A stretch of DNA of 64,000 nucleotides. It comes from Saccharibacillus sacchari DSM 19268 (GTDB lineage: Bacteria; Bacillota; Bacilli; Paenibacillales; Paenibacillaceae). The DNA lies in contig NZ_KK073875.1 of NCBI RefSeq assembly GCF_000585395.1, positions 2,964,177-3,028,176 on the forward strand. The letters run 5' to 3'. The stretch's first letter is position 1. Each line of letters opens with the position of its first letter. Under the pieces are notes generated by a model, which was not told where the DNA came from, did not search any database, and worked only from the letters and a program-made list of their open reading frames with translations. Below, one piece after another: positions 1 through 8,332 of the stretch. A program made the translations under genes and the position numbers.

Positions 1-570
1 CGGCACCGCCGGCTCCGGCCGCCGGGCAGATTGAAGTAACAAATACGGACACGACGAAAACGGTCACCGTATCCGGTCTGCAAGCTGGAGACGTGGTCAA
101 CGTGTACGAAGCCGGCAATCTGACGACGTCGATCGGCACGGGCACCGTAGCTACCGACGGCACGAGTGTCGTGGTGCAGACCGATCTGGATGCCGCAGGC
201 GGAGAAATCGTGGTCATTGTAACGCGAGACGGACAAGCTAGTCTGCCGTCGGAAGCTGTGTCGTACGACGAAGAAGAAACAACGACGGCACCGCCGGCTC
301 CGACGGCCGGGCAAATTGAAGTAACAAATACGGACGCGACGAAAACTGTTACGGTATCCGGTCTGCAAGCTGGAGACGTAGTCAACGTGTACGAAGCCGG
401 CGATTTGACGACGTCGATCGGCACGGGCACGGTGGCTGCTGACGGTACAAGTGTCGTGGTGCAGACCGATCTGGATGTCGCAGGCGGAGAAATCGTGGTC
501 ATTGTGACGCGAGACGGGCAAGCTAGTCTGCCGTCGGAAGCTGTGTCGTACGATGAGGAAGAAACGACGA
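1..570 (+). repeat. Tandem 285-bp near-identical coding repeats
   Basis: The sequence at 1-285 recurs at 286-570 with only scattered substitutions (95 codons per unit). The later repeats of the same protein are clearly diverged, so these two look like a recent duplication; more copies may lie to the left of the window. Confidence 0.9.
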
Positions 571-2420
571 CCGTTGCGCCTCCGGCTCCTGAAGATATCA
601 TTGTGGAAAACAATGAAGGCACCGATGCGGATACAGTAGTCGTCAATAATGTTCAAGCAGGTGATATCGTTCGTGTTTATGCAGCGGACGGTACAACATT
701 GCTCGCCCAACAGACGGCAACCGGAACAAGCGTCACGATTCCGGTATCCCTGACTCCGGAAACGGGTGGAATTAACGTTACGATCACGCGCGGAGGAGTA
801 GAAAGCGCTCAACAACCGAGTGCTTATGATCCAGAAACGATTACTGCTCCGACTGCGGGAACTCCGACAGTTACTGCGACGGGCGAAGGAGTTGTCGTGG
901 TCAACGGTGTTCGTGCTGGCGATCGGGTCATTTTGAGGAATGGTCAAAATATCGTCGGCGAAGCTGTAGCATCCGCAGACGGAAGTGTCACAATCTTTAT
1001 CGCAAGCGGAGGACTGGATCCGCAAGGCGGAACGTTGGAAATGGTGCTGCAGCGCGGAACCCTCACGAGCGATCCGATTATTATTGATTATGATGCTGCT
1101 CCTGCCGATCCCGTACAACCGCCTACTCAAATCGTGATCAATCGAACAGGGGATACCGGCGGTACTGTAGTCGTCGGAGGACTTCAAGACGGAGATACGA
1201 TTACGGTGACCGATGCATCCGGTACAACAGTAACTTCGCAACCGGCTGTAAACGGCAGCGCCAGCGTTGACATTTCTGTGGCTCCTGCGGGAGGATCTAT
1301 ACAGGTTGTGGTGAATCGAGACGGCCAAACAAGCAGCGTGCCTACAACCGTCAGTTACGATCCTGCGCCGCCAACCGTACCATCAACAGGAACGGTAAGC
1401 ATCGTCAATAACGGAGCGACAGGCAGCAGCGTAACGGTAAGCGGATTGCAAGGGGGAGACGTAGTAACCCTTTATGGTCCAAACGGTTCATCCATCATCG
1501 GGCGCGCTGTAGTTCCTCAAGGAGCAGACAGCGTTACGATTACTCTTGCTCTCAACGCGGCAGGAGGCAGTATTCAAGTAGGCGTAAATCGCGGAGGAAT
1601 AGAATCGGCAATCGTACCGATCAGTTATCCGGTCAGCGACGAGGGAACGGGAACGCCGCCGACGCAGCCCGAAACTCCGACAACTCCAGCGGAACCTGGC
1701 GTTGTACCTGCCGATCCTGCACCGGGAACTCCAACTCCGGCTCCGAACCCCGTCACCCCGGAAACAAACCCGGTTACGCCGGAAACCGAGGGTGAAGGCG
1801 AAGAACTTGACGTACCGGGCCGGATCGTAACCTTGACGATGCGCGAACCGCGCACGTTCAACGATATCTCCGGATACTGGGCGCAAAGCGCGATCGAACG
1901 ATTGGCCGCGCTCGGCGTTATCGACGGCCTGCCGGACGGCAGCTTCGCACCGCGCGAAACGCTGTCTCGGGCACAGTTTACGAAGATGGTCGCTACCCTG
2001 CTGGGCATCAATTCGCAGAATTCGCCGATCTTCTCGGATACGCCGGCCGGCCGTTGGTATACCGCTTCGATCCAAGGGGCTTACGAACAAGGGATCGTGA
2101 ACGGCTATACCGGAGGCAACTTCGATCCGGACGAACCGGTTACGCGCGAAGAAATGGCGAAAATTTTGACCAATGCCATGCTTTGGCTGAATCCGGACGT
2201 ATTCCCGAACAGCCCGGATTACGCGGCGGCAGAAGCTTTCCGTGATTACGGCCGCGTCGGCAATTGGGCACAGGAGCCGATCAGCCGGATGCTTGAAGAA
2301 GGCATTTTGATCGGCAAAACGAACGGCGTGCTTGATCCGAAGGGCAATGCGACGCGCGCCGAAGCGGCAACCGTCCTGGTTCGACTGATCGAGCGCATGA
2401 GCGACAACTTCACGTCGTAA
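1..2420 (+). CDS. SLH-domain cell-surface repeat protein, 5'-truncated by window edge
   Basis: The open frame runs in from the left edge (first full codon at base 3), so the N-terminus and signal peptide lie outside the window. The visible 805 residues comprise about six beta-rich repeats of 85-95 residues (bases 1-1640; each with a G-L-Q-x-G-D-x-V-type core and a C-terminal V-x-Y-D), a Pro/Thr/Glu-rich linker (about 1640-1840) and three SLH motifs (about 1855-1995, 2035-2190, 2240-2400), recognisable from F-x-D-x-x-x-x-W and G-x-x-x-G-x-x-D-G-x-F. SLH triads bind pyruvylated secondary wall polymer, so the protein is probably anchored outside the cell by its C-terminus with the repeats as a stalk or adhesive region. 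The first two repeats are almost identical in DNA. A strong terminator follows. Confidence 0.9.
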   Translation, partial: APPAPAAGQIEVTNTDTTKTVTVSGLQAGDVVNVYEAGNLTTSIGTGTVATDGTSVVVQTDLDAAGGEIVVIVTRDGQASLPSEAVSYDEEETTTAPPAPTAGQIEVTNTDATKTVTVSGLQAGDVVNVYEAGDLTTSIGTGTVAADGTSVVVQTDLDVAGGEIVVIVTRDGQASLPSEAVSYDEEETTTVAPPAPEDIIVENNEGTDADTVVVNNVQAGDIVRVYAADGTTLLAQQTATGTSVTIPVSLTPETGGINVTITRGGVESAQQPSAYDPETITAPTAGTPTVTATGEGVVVVNGVRAGDRVILRNGQNIVGEAVASADGSVTIFIASGGLDPQGGTLEMVLQRGTLTSDPIIIDYDAAPADPVQPPTQIVINRTGDTGGTVVVGGLQDGDTITVTDASGTTVTSQPAVNGSASVDISVAPAGGSIQVVVNRDGQTSSVPTTVSYDPAPPTVPSTGTVSIVNNGATGSSVTVSGLQGGDVVTLYGPNGSSIIGRAVVPQGADSVTITLALNAAGGSIQVGVNRGGIESAIVPISYPVSDEGTGTPPTQPETPTTPAEPGVVPADPAPGTPTPAPNPVTPETNPVTPETEGEGEELDVPGRIVTLTMREPRTFNDISGYWAQSAIERLAALGVIDGLPDGSFAPRETLSRAQFTKMVATLLGINSQNSPIFSDTPAGRWYTASIQGAYEQGIVNGYTGGNFDPDEPVTREEMAKILTNAMLWLNPDVFPNSPDYAAAEAFRDYGRVGNWAQEPISRMLEEGILIGKTNGVLDPKGNATRAEAATVLVRLIERMSDNFTS

Positions 2421-2450
2421 GCGCAATAATCAAAGTAAACGAAATAGTTA

Positions 2451-2493
2451 AAGACCCCCGTTCTCCTACAAATGTAGGCGGGGGTCTTTTTTT
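2451..2493 (+). terminator. Rho-independent terminator after SLH protein gene
   Basis: GACCCCCG pairs with CGGGGGTC around a loop containing a secondary CCTACAAATGTAGG hairpin, followed by seven or more T residues. Confidence 0.9.
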
Positions 2494-2523
2494 GCATAAA
2501 TAAAGAGAAAGTTCAAAATAGGT

Positions 2524-3207
2524 TCAACCCAGCAGCCCGAGCATCACAGGCGCTGCCAACAGCGTGAACAGAGCCGCAAGAATCATCGAAATGCTCGAAA
2601 TCGTCCCGGTCAGCGGATTCAACTCGAAGGCTTTCGAAGTCCCCGTGCCGTGCGCGCTCGTCCCAAACAGCACGCCGCGAGCAATATCGCCTTCGATGCG
2701 CAGCAGCTTAACGACGGAAGGACCCATCATCGCGCCGAGCAAACCGGTCATAATGACGAATACGGCCGTGATGGTGGGAACGCCGCCGATCATTTGCGAC
2801 ACGTTCATCGCAATCGGCGTAGTGACCGAGCGCGGGACAAGGCTGCTGGCGAGTTCGCCGTTAAGGTGCATCATTCGAGCCAGCAGAGCTGAAGACAGCA
2901 TAGCCATCAGAGAACCGAACAACACGCTTGCGACAATCTCGCCCGCATGTTTTTTAAGCGTCTGGAGATTTTTATACAGCGGCACGGCAAAGGCGACCGT
3001 AGCCGGCTGAAGCAGTTTGGAGAGCCAAGCCCCGCCTGCGTTGTAGCTATCGTAGGACGAATGCGTGGCAAGGAGCAGCGCAACCAGAATAATCGGCGTG
3101 ACAAGCAGGGGCGATAGATAAACGCGCGGATATTTGCGATATACCCACTTGGCGGCATAGTAGATAACGAGCGTGGCGGTCAGGTACGTGACGACTTCGT
3201 TAATCAT
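2524..3207 (-). CDS. cidB: LrgB/CidB-family membrane protein
   Basis: A 227-residue polytopic membrane protein of the LrgB family (YwbG/CidB type). The family partners with small CidA/LrgA holin-like proteins and is linked to murein hydrolase control, programmed lysis and, in some species, pyruvate or overflow metabolism. Several hydrophobic segments and the conserved block S-V-T-T-P-I-A near residue 130 and G-T-S-A-H-G-x-G-T near residue 185 are visible. Its ATG overlaps the stop of the upstream cidA-like gene by 4 bases, so the two are translationally coupled. The divergent LysR gene at 3743 matches the cidR-cidA-cidB arrangement. The exact CidB versus LrgB assignment is inferred from context. 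Confidence 0.88.
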   Translation of the reverse strand: MINEVVTYLTATLVIYYAAKWVYRKYPRVYLSPLLVTPIILVALLLATHSSYDSYNAGGAWLSKLLQPATVAFAVPLYKNLQTLKKHAGEIVASVLFGSLMAMLSSALLARMMHLNGELASSLVPRSVTTPIAMNVSQMIGGVPTITAVFVIMTGLLGAMMGPSVVKLLRIEGDIARGVLFGTSAHGTGTSKAFELNPLTGTISSISMILAALFTLLAAPVMLGLLG

Positions 3208-3575
3208 GAGGTTCGACTCTCCTTTCTTTTGGATAAGGCGCCTGCCAGCAAGCCTGAACTGACCATGACGATCAGGGTGCTCAGAATGACGACGGCCAGA
3301 ATGCGGATTCCGTCTTGTTCAAGCAAGGGAATATAATTCATGACGCCGACGGCGGCGGGGATGAAAAACAAAAGAAGCTCGGCCAGCAACCAGTTAGCTC
3401 CTAATTCAATCCATTCCAGCTTCACGAGCCGGAACTGGAGGAGCATGAATAAGACGAATATCCCCAAGATACTGCCGGGAATCGGAATGTGCATCCAGAC
3501 CGCCAAGCGATTCATGAGCAGGGAGAAACCCATCAGGCCCGCAACCTGAATCACGGCCAGCAGTGTTTTTTTCAT
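3204..3575 (-). CDS. cidA: CidA/LrgA-family holin-like protein
   Basis: A 123-residue protein with four predicted transmembrane helices and the family motif P-I-P-G-S-I-L-G near residue 33. I place the start at the ATG at 3575 (reads M-K-K-T-L-L) because an AAAGGAG site lies 11 bases upstream; the longer open frame to 3704 has a hydrophilic, unconserved extension across the promoter region. It is the first gene of a two-gene operon with the LrgB-family gene. The LysR regulator divergent to it probably controls it. Confidence 0.88.
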   Translation of the reverse strand: MKKTLLAVIQVAGLMGFSLLMNRLAVWMHIPIPGSILGIFVLFMLLQFRLVKLEWIELGANWLLAELLLFFIPAAVGVMNYIPLLEQDGIRILAVVILSTLIVMVSSGLLAGALSKRKESRTS

Positions 3576-3742
3576 ACCATGGATGCTCCTTTCCGAGCGA
3601 TGTGTGAAAAATGGGGTAGAAACGTTCTGCAACTGAATCTCTATATTGAAAATTTTACATCTATTTCTTTCATGAGTAAAATGAATATAAAGAATGAAGA
3701 TCATTCCTTACAGTTATGTATTTTTGATTATGGAGGCGGTTT

Positions 3743-4636
3743 ATGGATATTCGGCATTTGGCTTATTTTTTGGAAACGGCACGTCTAAAAAGCTTCACTC
3801 GCGCGGCGGAATCCCTCTACCTCAGTCAGCCCGCAATCAGCAAAGCGATCCGCCAATTGGAGGAAGAGTTAGGCGCGACGTTATTTGACCGAATCGGCAA
3901 ACGGATCGAGCTGACGGATGCGGGCCGGGTAGTGATGGAGCAAGCGCAGTCGATCACCCAATCGTTCTCCAGCCTGTCGGCAAAGCTCGGGGATCTGGCA
4001 GAGTTGAAAAGCGGACATATTCGTATCGGCCTGCCTCCTATGGTGGGGTCGAGCTTTTTCCCGAAAGTCATCGGAGCGTTCCACAATCGTTACCCCGACG
4101 TGACGCTTCAGGTATTCGAGGACGGAGCGAAAAAAATAGAATCTGACGTGGCCGACGGCGAGCTTGATATCGGAGTTGTAGTGCTGCCGTTATCGTTCGA
4201 CGTCTTCGACTCGTTCCAGTTTGCGGAAGAGCGTCTGAATCTAATCGTCCCGCAATCGCACAGACTGGCGGGCGCAACGAACGCAAGGCTGGAAGAACTG
4301 GCGCAGGAGAACTTCGTCTTTTTCCGGGAAGACTTCACGCTGCATGACCGCATTATCAATGAATGCCTGCAAGCCGGCTTCCAGCCGCGAATCGTGTACG
4401 AAAGCTCGCAGTGGGATTTGATCAGCGAAATGGTAGCGGCGGGCCTTGGCGTGGCGCTCTTGCCGGAGACGATCTGCCGCCAGGCGTCGGGTAAGGCCGT
4501 AAGTATCGTTCCGCTGGAGGAGCCTGCGATCTGGTGGCGGCTCGGCGTCATCTGGCGGAAAGACCGATACCAGTCGTATGCGGCGCGCGAATGGATTTCG
4601 TTTACGCGGGAGTGGCTGGGCGGTACGCCGGTTTGA
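3743..4636 (+). CDS. cidR: LysR-family transcriptional regulator (CidR-like)
   Basis: A 297-residue LysR-type regulator: winged HTH at residues 1-60 (M-D-I-R-H-L-A-Y-F start, typical S-Q-P-A-I-S-K-A-I-R-x-L-E recognition helix) and a substrate-binding effector domain at about 90-290. A GGAGGCGG ribosome site lies 4 bases before the ATG. It is divergent from the cidAB-like pair across 167 bases, the typical LysR arrangement, and in staphylococci and bacilli CidR activates cidAB in response to acetate/overflow metabolism. The target assignment is inferred from position. Confidence 0.88.
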   Translation: MDIRHLAYFLETARLKSFTRAAESLYLSQPAISKAIRQLEEELGATLFDRIGKRIELTDAGRVVMEQAQSITQSFSSLSAKLGDLAELKSGHIRIGLPPMVGSSFFPKVIGAFHNRYPDVTLQVFEDGAKKIESDVADGELDIGVVVLPLSFDVFDSFQFAEERLNLIVPQSHRLAGATNARLEELAQENFVFFREDFTLHDRIINECLQAGFQPRIVYESSQWDLISEMVAAGLGVALLPETICRQASGKAVSIVPLEEPAIWWRLGVIWRKDRYQSYAAREWISFTREWLGGTPV

Positions 4637-4654
4637 AGTTCTTTTTTTCATGGC

Positions 4655-4692
4655 AAAAACCGCCGACGGTTCAATCCGTCGGCGGTTTTTTT
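4655..4692. terminator. Bidirectional terminator between cidR-like and LTA-synthase genes
   Basis: AAAACCGCCGACGG pairs with CCGTCGGCGGTTTT; T-run on the plus side and A-run on the left side, so it can serve both convergent genes. Confidence 0.9.
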
Positions 4693-4706
4693 ATGACATG
4701 AACTTC

Positions 4707-6587
4707 TTATTCTTGTTCTTCCTCTTCAATAGGACGATCCGGCATCTGGCGTACATAGCTGCTGGATAGCTCGAACAGGTCAAGCATTCGGTTATACTGC
4801 TCTTCGGTTACGCCCGAAGAAGCCGTGCCGCCTTTTTTCAGCGGGTAATACGTGCCGTCCTCGTAGCCTGTGCCGGGGATGAACAGGGTATCGCCTGTAA
4901 TAAGCGAACCCGATGGCCAGTAATAGCGTTCCGGGATCATATTCTCGCTCTGATTGAGCAGATCTTGACCGAAGTGGATATGATCCTTCAAGGCAACTCC
5001 AAGCAGGTTCGCGGCAGTCGGCAAAATATCGACCTGCGTGCCGAGCTGCGTCTGAACGTTCTCTGCATGCACGCCCGATCCGAGAATCATGAACGGGATG
5101 TTCGGCATGTCGCTATACGTATAGTCGTGACCGAAGATTTCTTTTGCCAATTCGAGGTCTTGTTCATTCATCGAATGAACAGGCAGACCCAAGTGGTCGC
5201 CGTAAAGCATCAGCAGACTGTCTTCCCACAATCCCTTTTCCTTCAATTCGTCAATAAGCAGACCCAGACAGTAATCCGCATAGTTTTGAGCGCGAATGTA
5301 ATCGCCGACAAGCGTGTCCTCATAACGTTCCGGCAATTTCATCTTGTACTTCTCTTCCGGAATGGTGAACGGATGGTGCGCGCTCATCGAGATGATCTGG
5401 GCATAAAAAGGCTGATCCGACTCGTCCATTTTTTGCAGTTCGTCGGTCGTCTTGTCATACAGAATTTCATCGGAAGCGCCGAAAAATAAGGTGTCGTCCG
5501 TACCGAAGAACTCTTTATCGTAATACTTGTCAAAGCCAAGCGCCGGATAGAGCTGATTTCGATTCCAGAAGTTGACGTCGTTCGTATGGAAGGTAGCGGT
5601 CTGATAGCCTTGTTCCTTCAACAGCTTCGGCAGGCTCGGCAGTTCCTTTTCCCCGTAAGCGATCACGGCAGCCTTGCGCGGCGGGATGTAGAAAGAAGTG
5701 TTCACCGTGAACTCGGCGTCCGAAGTGTTTCCTTGTCCCGCGCTCTGGTAGAAGTTCGGGAAATATAGACCTTCTTCGGATAGCTTATTCAAATTCGGCG
5801 TGATTTCCTGACCGTCGATCTTGAGACCGACCATAAAATTCTGAAGCGACTCCATTTGCAGGATGATCAGGTTTTTGCCTTGGGCAGCACCATAGTAAGC
5901 GGCCTTCTCGCGATGCTGCACGCCTTTGAGAGTATCGATTCGTTCCTGGGAAATCTCGTCGAGCGGAATCGGTTCTTCCTCGCGGTCCGTCAGCAGCGTG
6001 TAGGCTTCATAGTTCAAGATGCCCATCTTCTCTGCCTTGACGACCTCGTTCATGCTGGCGCGGTTCGGCCACACGTTCATGGTGCACAGGACTAGCGACA
6101 CAATCAGCACGCTGCCCAGCGCACGTCGGCTCATCCGATGGTGAACGATGTTTTGTCTCCAGCTGCGCGCTTTTTTGCTCATGAAGAACCAGACGCTGAG
6201 CACAATGATGTCGGTGAAGATCAGCAGGTACTGCGGCGACATTAGGGAGAAGACGCTGTCGCTGACTTCGACGGCCTGACGGCCCTGGTCGAGTGCATGG
6301 TAGGTCACAAGGTTGCCGTAATATTTGAAATAAATGATGGCAGTAAAAAAGAGTGCGGTAACCAGCAGGTTGGTGACCATATACCATAGCAGTTTACGTT
6401 TGGTCGCCAGCCATTCCAGCAGGCAGAAAATGATCCACAGAAACGGAATCTCGGTCAGAAGAGGGCCCCAGAGCGGGGTGTCTTCGAAGATCGGTCCCCA
6501 AGCGATATAGCCTTTAACCAGCAGGATCAAGGTGAATAAAACGAAGGGTCGGGTCAATAAAGACCACCAGTTTTTGATCGGCTCCAC
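4707..6587 (-). CDS. Lipoteichoic-acid-synthase-family sulfatase-like membrane enzyme
   Basis: A 626-residue protein with five N-terminal transmembrane helices (residues 1-170) and an extracellular sulfatase-fold domain (about 235-560). The family (LtaS, YfnI, YqgS, YvgJ) transfers glycerol phosphate from phosphatidylglycerol to a growing polymer or primer. The catalytic threonine lies in G-N-T-S-D-A near residue 287, and the metal-binding G-D-H-L-G near residue 462 is intact. The start is GTG at 6587 with AAAGGAG nine bases upstream. Which paralogue it is (polymerase or primase) cannot be decided here. Confidence 0.9.
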   Translation of the reverse strand: MEPIKNWWSLLTRPFVLFTLILLVKGYIAWGPIFEDTPLWGPLLTEIPFLWIIFCLLEWLATKRKLLWYMVTNLLVTALFFTAIIYFKYYGNLVTYHALDQGRQAVEVSDSVFSLMSPQYLLIFTDIIVLSVWFFMSKKARSWRQNIVHHRMSRRALGSVLIVSLVLCTMNVWPNRASMNEVVKAEKMGILNYEAYTLLTDREEEPIPLDEISQERIDTLKGVQHREKAAYYGAAQGKNLIILQMESLQNFMVGLKIDGQEITPNLNKLSEEGLYFPNFYQSAGQGNTSDAEFTVNTSFYIPPRKAAVIAYGEKELPSLPKLLKEQGYQTATFHTNDVNFWNRNQLYPALGFDKYYDKEFFGTDDTLFFGASDEILYDKTTDELQKMDESDQPFYAQIISMSAHHPFTIPEEKYKMKLPERYEDTLVGDYIRAQNYADYCLGLLIDELKEKGLWEDSLLMLYGDHLGLPVHSMNEQDLELAKEIFGHDYTYSDMPNIPFMILGSGVHAENVQTQLGTQVDILPTAANLLGVALKDHIHFGQDLLNQSENMIPERYYWPSGSLITGDTLFIPGTGYEDGTYYPLKKGGTASSGVTEEQYNRMLDLFELSSSYVRQMPDRPIEEEEQE

Positions 6588-6953
6588 GTTGCAAAGCTCC
6601 TTTTCTATATACTTTCGTTAAGTAAAAAATAAAGGATGCGGCAGGAAAACCCTCGCCAGCAAACCTGTTATATAGGGATAAACCGTTTCGCGTGATTTGT
6701 CCCATTTTCTGGCTGATGCGCGATAAATCCTTAGATATTATGCTCCCGGCAACAAAAGATGTCAAAAACGTTTCCGATTCCTTCCGAATTTGCTCAAAAA
6801 GCTGGCGATTCCGGCCGATAGAAGTTAAAATATCGTTATAATAGTCATCCGTCTTCGTCAAGCGCTTCCGATCGCACTCATGCGTCGCTTCGTGCCGTTT
6901 CGTTTATGAAGATAAGGAATCGGTGCACGGCGCCGTACTTCAAGGAGGGAATC
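6588..6953. other. Divergent intergenic region, no convincing gene
   Basis: Contains the ribosome sites of both flanking divergent genes. A minus-strand TTG-initiated frame (6514-6861) covers most of it but overlaps the LTA-synthase start by 74 bases and lacks a convincing ribosome site; I do not call it a gene. No strong hairpin seen. Confidence 0.5.
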
Positions 6954-8087
6954 ATGAAAAGAACGTTCTTCAGCCTGCTCGCAGCATCGACTTTAGTAAT
7001 GACCCTGCCCGCCATTGCAGATGCCGCTCCCGGCAAAGTCGACCGCCCCGTCAATCTCAGATCGGCCCCGTCGGCATCCGAGGGCAGCGTGTACCGTACC
7101 TTGCAGCCCGGTACCAAGCTCGAAGTATTGGACGGGTCCAATACGTATTGGCTTAAAGTTCAGGTGGCAGGCAAAACCGGCTACGTGTCTTCTTCTTATG
7201 TAACGTATACCCAACCATCGGCTGCTGCGCCGAAAGCTGCTGCTTCCGCGACAACGCAATCGGCTTCTTCGAATCAAAAGTCATCTTCCTCCGTGAAGCA
7301 GGCATCCGCTCCGGCTGCTCCTTCGAATGTGAAGCCGGCTGTGGAAAAGCCGGTTTCTAGCCCGGCGGTTACGGCAGGCAGCGGCGTAGTCACGAAGAAC
7401 GTCAATTTCCGCTCCGAACCTGTATCGGGCAGCGACGTGTATCGCGTGTTGTCCGCAGGAGAGAACTTTACGGCAGTCGAACTGACGAACTCGGCTTGGC
7501 TCAAAATCACGGACAACAGCGGCGTGACGGGTTACGTCTCGACGGGTTATGTCACGTACACGCTTTCAGGAGTGACGTCGTTCGCGCCGCCTGCGGCAGA
7601 GGTGCCCGTCACGACGCCAGCACCTCCCGTCAGCGTTCCTTCGGTGCAGCCGGAGATTTCAACGCCTGCGCCTTCGGATATCCCGACCGGCAACGCGATT
7701 ACGCCGGATACCGCGGATCGCGTCATCGAGAATGCGCTTGCTCTGCAAGGCATCACGCGCTACGGATTCGGGAAAAGCGAAGCTCCGATTCTGTTCGACT
7801 GCTCCTCGTTCACCCGTTATGTATTCGGTCTTGAAGGCGTGAGCTTGCCGTTCGGAACCGCTTATCAGAAAGACATCGGCATCGCGGTCGAAAAGGATCA
7901 ATGGCAAAAAGGAGACTTGTTGTTCTTCTGGAGCAGCGTGCCGGGACTGATCGGACACGTCGGCATTTATGACGGCAACGGCAATCTGGTACATAACAGT
8001 GCCAGCAAGGACGGCGTGGCAATTTCGCCGCTTGACCTCAAATACTGGCAGGATCATTACGTATCGGCAAGACGCGTACTTCAATAA
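6954..8087 (+). CDS. Secreted SH3b-SH3b-NlpC/P60 peptidoglycan hydrolase
   Basis: A 377-residue exported protein. The start at 6954 (M-K-R-T-F-F) follows AAGGAGG by six bases and begins a good signal peptide ending A-D-A-A near residue 23; the longer frame adds a charged extension. Two bacterial SH3 domains (about 25-85 and 145-205, each with N-x-R-S and G-Y-V-S motifs) bind the wall; Ser/Ala/Pro-rich linkers separate them from a C-terminal NlpC/P60 domain (about 265-377). Its catalytic Cys is in F-D-C-S-S-F near residue 282, the His in G-H-V-G-I-Y near 334, and a third polar residue follows in V-H-N-S. Expected to cleave D-gamma-glutamyl bonds in stem peptides. Confidence 0.9.
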   Translation: MKRTFFSLLAASTLVMTLPAIADAAPGKVDRPVNLRSAPSASEGSVYRTLQPGTKLEVLDGSNTYWLKVQVAGKTGYVSSSYVTYTQPSAAAPKAAASATTQSASSNQKSSSSVKQASAPAAPSNVKPAVEKPVSSPAVTAGSGVVTKNVNFRSEPVSGSDVYRVLSAGENFTAVELTNSAWLKITDNSGVTGYVSTGYVTYTLSGVTSFAPPAAEVPVTTPAPPVSVPSVQPEISTPAPSDIPTGNAITPDTADRVIENALALQGITRYGFGKSEAPILFDCSSFTRYVFGLEGVSLPFGTAYQKDIGIAVEKDQWQKGDLLFFWSSVPGLIGHVGIYDGNGNLVHNSASKDGVAISPLDLKYWQDHYVSARRVLQ

Positions 8088-8154
8088 TTGCAAATTGTAG
8101 TCGACCCAATCAAGTTTGCGCGCTATCACTCTGACGAGATATGGGGTCGCTTCA

Positions 8155-8192
8155 GGCGGCTTTCGCTTTTGCAGCGAAGGCCGCTTTTTTGC
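8155..8192 (+). terminator. Terminator after NlpC/P60 gene
   Basis: GGCGGCTTTCGCT pairs with AGCGAAGGCCGC with one bulge, followed by six T residues. Confidence 0.75.
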
Positions 8193-8220
8193 GTGGCCGG
8201 ATTTCGGAACGTCAGGTATC

Positions 8221-8238
8221 GTCTATAATAAGATAGAC
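8221..8238 (+). promoter_or_regulatory. Palindrome over a candidate -10 upstream of nuclease-helicase
   Basis: GTCTA-(8 nt)-TAGAC is a perfect inverted repeat whose left arm contains a TATAAT hexamer (8224-8229). No clear -35 hexamer is visible. It could be an operator overlapping the promoter; the regulator is unknown. It does not match the Bacillus LexA box. Confidence 0.4.
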
Positions 8239-8332
8239 GTGCCAAAATGCTTTTTCGTCTGCACGAAAATAAAAAAAGCGATAAATGTTCAAAAAGAATC
8301 AACGATCATCTTCCCGGAAAGGGGGAGTTTGT

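Noticed and set aside
6514..6861. A 115-codon minus-strand frame starting at TTG between the LTA-synthase and NlpC genes
   Set aside because: It overlaps the well-supported LTA-synthase start by 74 bases in another frame, has no good ribosome site and resembles no family I know.
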